7,833 nt of DNA from Chloroflexota bacterium (GTDB lineage Bacteria > Chloroflexota > UBA5177 > JANWHV01), in the NCBI GenBank assembly GCA_025450375.1, contig JANWHO010000351.1:1-7833 (forward strand). Reading direction: 5' to 3'. How positions within the stretch are numbered: position 1 is the first letter of the stretch; each line of letters starts with the position of its first letter. A program made the translations under genes and the position numbers. This document shows positions 6,176-7,833 of this stretch, one piece after another. The notes below the pieces were generated by a model, which did no database searches, was not told the DNA's origin, and worked only from the letters and a program-made list of their open reading frames with translations.

Positions 6176-6216
6176 CGGAGAGCGCGGAGAGCCCGGAGAG
6201 TACGGAGGACACGGAA
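6176..6216. repeat. Degenerate 9-nt tandem repeat, unit CGGAGAGCN
   Basis: Units begin exactly every nine bases at 6176, 6185, 6194, 6203 and 6212: CGGAGAGCG, CGGAGAGCC, CGGAGAGTA, CGGAGGACA and a partial CGGAA. Divergence increases left to right. The array lies in the gap between the LysE-family and DinB-fold genes. Similar GGAGA-rich short tandem arrays occur between genes in several high-GC genomes; what they do is unknown to me. Confidence 0.6.
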
Positions 6217-6273
6217 TGGGCGGCAGGCGACCGTCCGTCTAGCTACACTGCAAGGCAGAGGGCCGGCGACCTC

Positions 6274-6316
6274 CGGCTGAGGCTGGATGGCAGGGAACGA
6301 CGGCTGAGGCCGGATG
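6274..6316. repeat. Direct repeat of 16 nt, 27-nt period
   Basis: CGGCTGAGGCTGGATG (6274-6289) recurs as CGGCTGAGGCCGGATG (6301-6316) with one mismatch. The offset is 27 bases. It lies in the same gap as the 9-nt array, about 95 bases before the DinB-fold start. No function is evident. Confidence 0.5.
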
Positions 6317-6410
6317 TGGGCCATTTGATGGGAGCGTGGGATGTTGAGGTGCGCGGCATTATGAACATCGCGCACGCGGACGCGCGGAGAATGGGAGCGG
6401 AGGAGGTCCG

Positions 6411-6875
6411 ATGTATGACGAGGGGAAGGATCTGGTTGCCGCGCTGGCGGCGGCCCCGGATACGCTGACCGCCTTGCTGCGGGGAGTCACTATCGAGCGG
6501 GCGCGGTCGGCGCGCGGCGGTGACGAGGGCTGGTCGGTGGTGGAAGTGCTCTGCCACTTGCGTGACGCGGAGGAGCGATCGCTTGAGCGGATGCGGGCCC
6601 TCCGCGATACCGAGGAGCCGCGGATCGCGGGCTATGACCAGGAAGTCTGGGCACGCGAACGCAACTACGCCGCCGATGATCATCTGGCGGCGCTGGCCGC
6701 GTTCATCCGTTTCCGAAACCAACATGTGGCGGAACTCACCGCCTTGAGTCCAGCCCAGTGGGAGCGGGCCGGGTATCACGAGGAACAGGGAAGGGTGACC
6801 ATCCTCAACCATACCGTGCATATCGTCTCCCATGACGCGCAGCATCAAGCGCAATTGGCCCGGCAACTGGCGTAA
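6411..6875 (+). CDS. DinB/YfiT-fold family protein, putative metal-dependent enzyme
   Basis: A 154-residue cytoplasmic protein of the DinB/YfiT four-helix-bundle superfamily (not the DinB polymerase). Members bind a divalent metal through three histidines, and some act as thiol-dependent S-transferases or hydrolases. The first ligand fits His49 in GWSVVEVLCHLRDAEERS (40-57, the usual W-x(7)-H-x(3)-D/E pattern), and the other two fit His141 and His145 in HIVSHDAQHQAQL (137-149), the typical C-terminal H-x(3)-H-x(2)-Q motif. Length and motif spacing are normal, so the metal site is probably intact. The ATG at 6411 follows GGAGGAGGT ending at 6407, a strong if close ribosome binding site. The substrate is unknown and the neighbours do not help. 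The gap of 80 bases to the thiolase leaves open whether they share a transcript. Confidence 0.85.
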   Translation: MYDEGKDLVAALAAAPDTLTALLRGVTIERARSARGGDEGWSVVEVLCHLRDAEERSLERMRALRDTEEPRIAGYDQEVWARERNYAADDHLAALAAFIRFRNQHVAELTALSPAQWERAGYHEEQGRVTILNHTVHIVSHDAQHQAQLARQLA

Positions 6876-6955
6876 TCCGCCATACATACGATTCATGCGC
6901 CGCGTAGTGATAGGGGTGAGAATAGGATGATCAGACCGCAAGAAGGAGGCTTCTG

Positions 6956-7833
6956 ATGATCGCGGTCAGGGAGGTGGTGATCGTCGAGGCGGTGCGGACG
7001 CCTGTGGGACGCCGAGGCGGGCAGCTCAAGGAGTGGCATCCAGCGGACCTCCTGGCTCTTACGCTGGCCGCGCTGGTGGAGCGCGCCGGCCTTGACGCGA
7101 GTCTGGTCGATGACGTGATCGCGGGCTGCGTGAGCCAGGTTGGCGAGCAGAGTCTCAACGTGGCCCGCAACGCCGCCCTGGGGGCAGGCTTCCCAGAGTC
7201 CGTGCCGGGTACGACCGTGGACCGCCAGTGCGGCTCAAGTCAACAGGCGATCCACTTCGCGGCCCAGGGCGTGATCGCCGGCGCGTACGACATCGTGGTT
7301 GCCGGCGGGGTGGAGGTAATGACGCGGGTTCCGCTCGGCTCATCCTGCGATTCCCGGCCCGAATGGGCCTTTGGCACCAGGATGACCCGCCGCTACGGCG
7401 ACCGCCTGGTGCCGCAGGGGATCAGTTCCGACTTGATTGCCCGCAAGTGGGGCCTCAGCCGGGCTGAGTTGGATGCCTACAGCCTGGAGAGTCACCGCCG
7501 CGCCATCCGCGCCGCCGCCGAGGGGCGCTTCGCCCGCGCCATGGTCCCGGTCCCAATCGCGGGTCCGAATGGAGACGCGGCGCTGATGACGGCGGACGAA
7601 GGGATGCGCCCCGACAGTACCATCGAGAAGCTAGCCGCGCTCAAACCTGCTTTCACTCCGGAGGGGGTGACCACGGCCGGCAACTCCTCCCAGATCAGCG
7701 ATGGCGCGGCGGCCCTACTGATTATGGAACGGTCCCGAGCGGAACATCTGGGTTTCCGCCCGCGCGCCCGCTTCGCCAGCTTTGCGGTCACCGGCTCCGA
7801 CCCGGTGCTGATGCTCACCGGACCGATCCCCGC
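6956..7833 (+). CDS. Thiolase (acetyl-CoA acyltransferase), 3' end outside the window
   Basis: Catalyses thiolytic cleavage of 3-ketoacyl-CoA, or the reverse Claisen condensation of two acyl-CoAs, in fatty acid or related degradation or in acetoacetyl-CoA synthesis. The 292 codons visible hold the N-terminal thiolase domain, beginning REVVIVEAVRTPVGRRGG (5-22). The nucleophile is Cys92 in TVDRQCGSSQQA (87-98), followed by the AGGVEVMTRVPLGSS region (116-130). The start of the C-terminal domain has TTAGNSSQISDGAAALL (239-255). The catalytic His and second Cys of the C-terminal domain would lie beyond the window, at roughly 100 more residues. The QCGSSQQA form and GGQLKEWHPADLL suggest the degradative, steroid- or fatty-acid-type thiolases rather than the biosynthetic PhaA type, but this is a judgement by eye. 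The ATG at 6956 is set by AAGGAGG (6943-6949), six bases before it. Confidence 0.95.
   Translation, partial: MIAVREVVIVEAVRTPVGRRGGQLKEWHPADLLALTLAALVERAGLDASLVDDVIAGCVSQVGEQSLNVARNAALGAGFPESVPGTTVDRQCGSSQQAIHFAAQGVIAGAYDIVVAGGVEVMTRVPLGSSCDSRPEWAFGTRMTRRYGDRLVPQGISSDLIARKWGLSRAELDAYSLESHRRAIRAAAEGRFARAMVPVPIAGPNGDAALMTADEGMRPDSTIEKLAALKPAFTPEGVTTAGNSSQISDGAAALLIMERSRAEHLGFRPRARFASFAVTGSDPVLMLTGPIP

Noticed and set aside
6216..6242. Eight-codon frame after GGAGG in the repeat region
   Set aside because: Its Shine-Dalgarno is just part of the 9-nt repeat and the frame is too short to support.
5848..6941. Two long minus-strand frames (175 and 232 residues) across the LysE, intergenic and DinB-fold regions
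   Set aside because: They are antisense to genes with clear family motifs and have low-complexity translations and no ribosome binding sites that convince.

Overview
High-GC bacterial DNA with densely packed genes, frequent 4-nt start/stop overlaps and strong AGGAGG-type ribosome binding sites. Gene content and style (a MacB-type ABC exporter beside a NarL-type two-component pair, a DinB-fold protein, a thiolase, short degenerate GGAGA-type intergenic repeats) would suit a Chloroflexota-like or other high-GC soil or thermal lineage. That placement is only an inference: there is no rRNA or other marker in the window.

Left third (1-2983, minus strand): a two-gene ABC export operon. An ATP-binding subunit of the MacB/LolD family (2983-2285) overlaps by ATGA a two-FtsX-domain permease that runs leftward off the window. 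The permease frame is broken by what looks like one extra A in an A4 run (positions 364-367). Beyond it the second FtsX domain continues cleanly in another frame to the window edge. Upstream of the ATPase, on the same strand, lies a 16-codon leader ORF (3030-2980) with a full Shine-Dalgarno. Its stop codon overlaps the ATPase start, and it is preceded by a perfect 9-bp inverted repeat.

Middle (3283-5249, plus strand): a divergently transcribed two-component system, a HisKA_3-type histidine kinase with several membrane segments and a NarL/LuxR-type response regulator, overlapping by GTGA. The divergent layout suggests that the pair senses an envelope or drug stress and controls the ABC exporter through the palindromic 299-bp intergenic region. 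This is inference.

Centre right (5250-6133, plus strand): probably the most interesting part. A promoter with consensus -35 and -10 hexamers (TTGACA, 19 nt, TATAAT), whose -10 sits inside an inverted repeat, drives a leader containing a 25-codon ORF rich in CAG (Gln) codons and then a perfect intrinsic terminator. The terminator lies only 26 nt before the start of a LysE/RhtB-family exporter gene. The end of the leader ORF repeats the distal terminator arm, so it can form an antiterminator. It can also pair with the CAG codons themselves. The layout is that of a classical translation-coupled attenuator with segments 1:2, 2:3 and 3:4.

Right end (6134-7833, plus strand): an intergenic region with 9-nt tandem repeats and a 16-nt direct repeat, then a DinB/YfiT-fold putative metalloprotein (6411-6875) and the first 292 codons of a thiolase (acetyl-CoA acyltransferase) cut off by the window edge.
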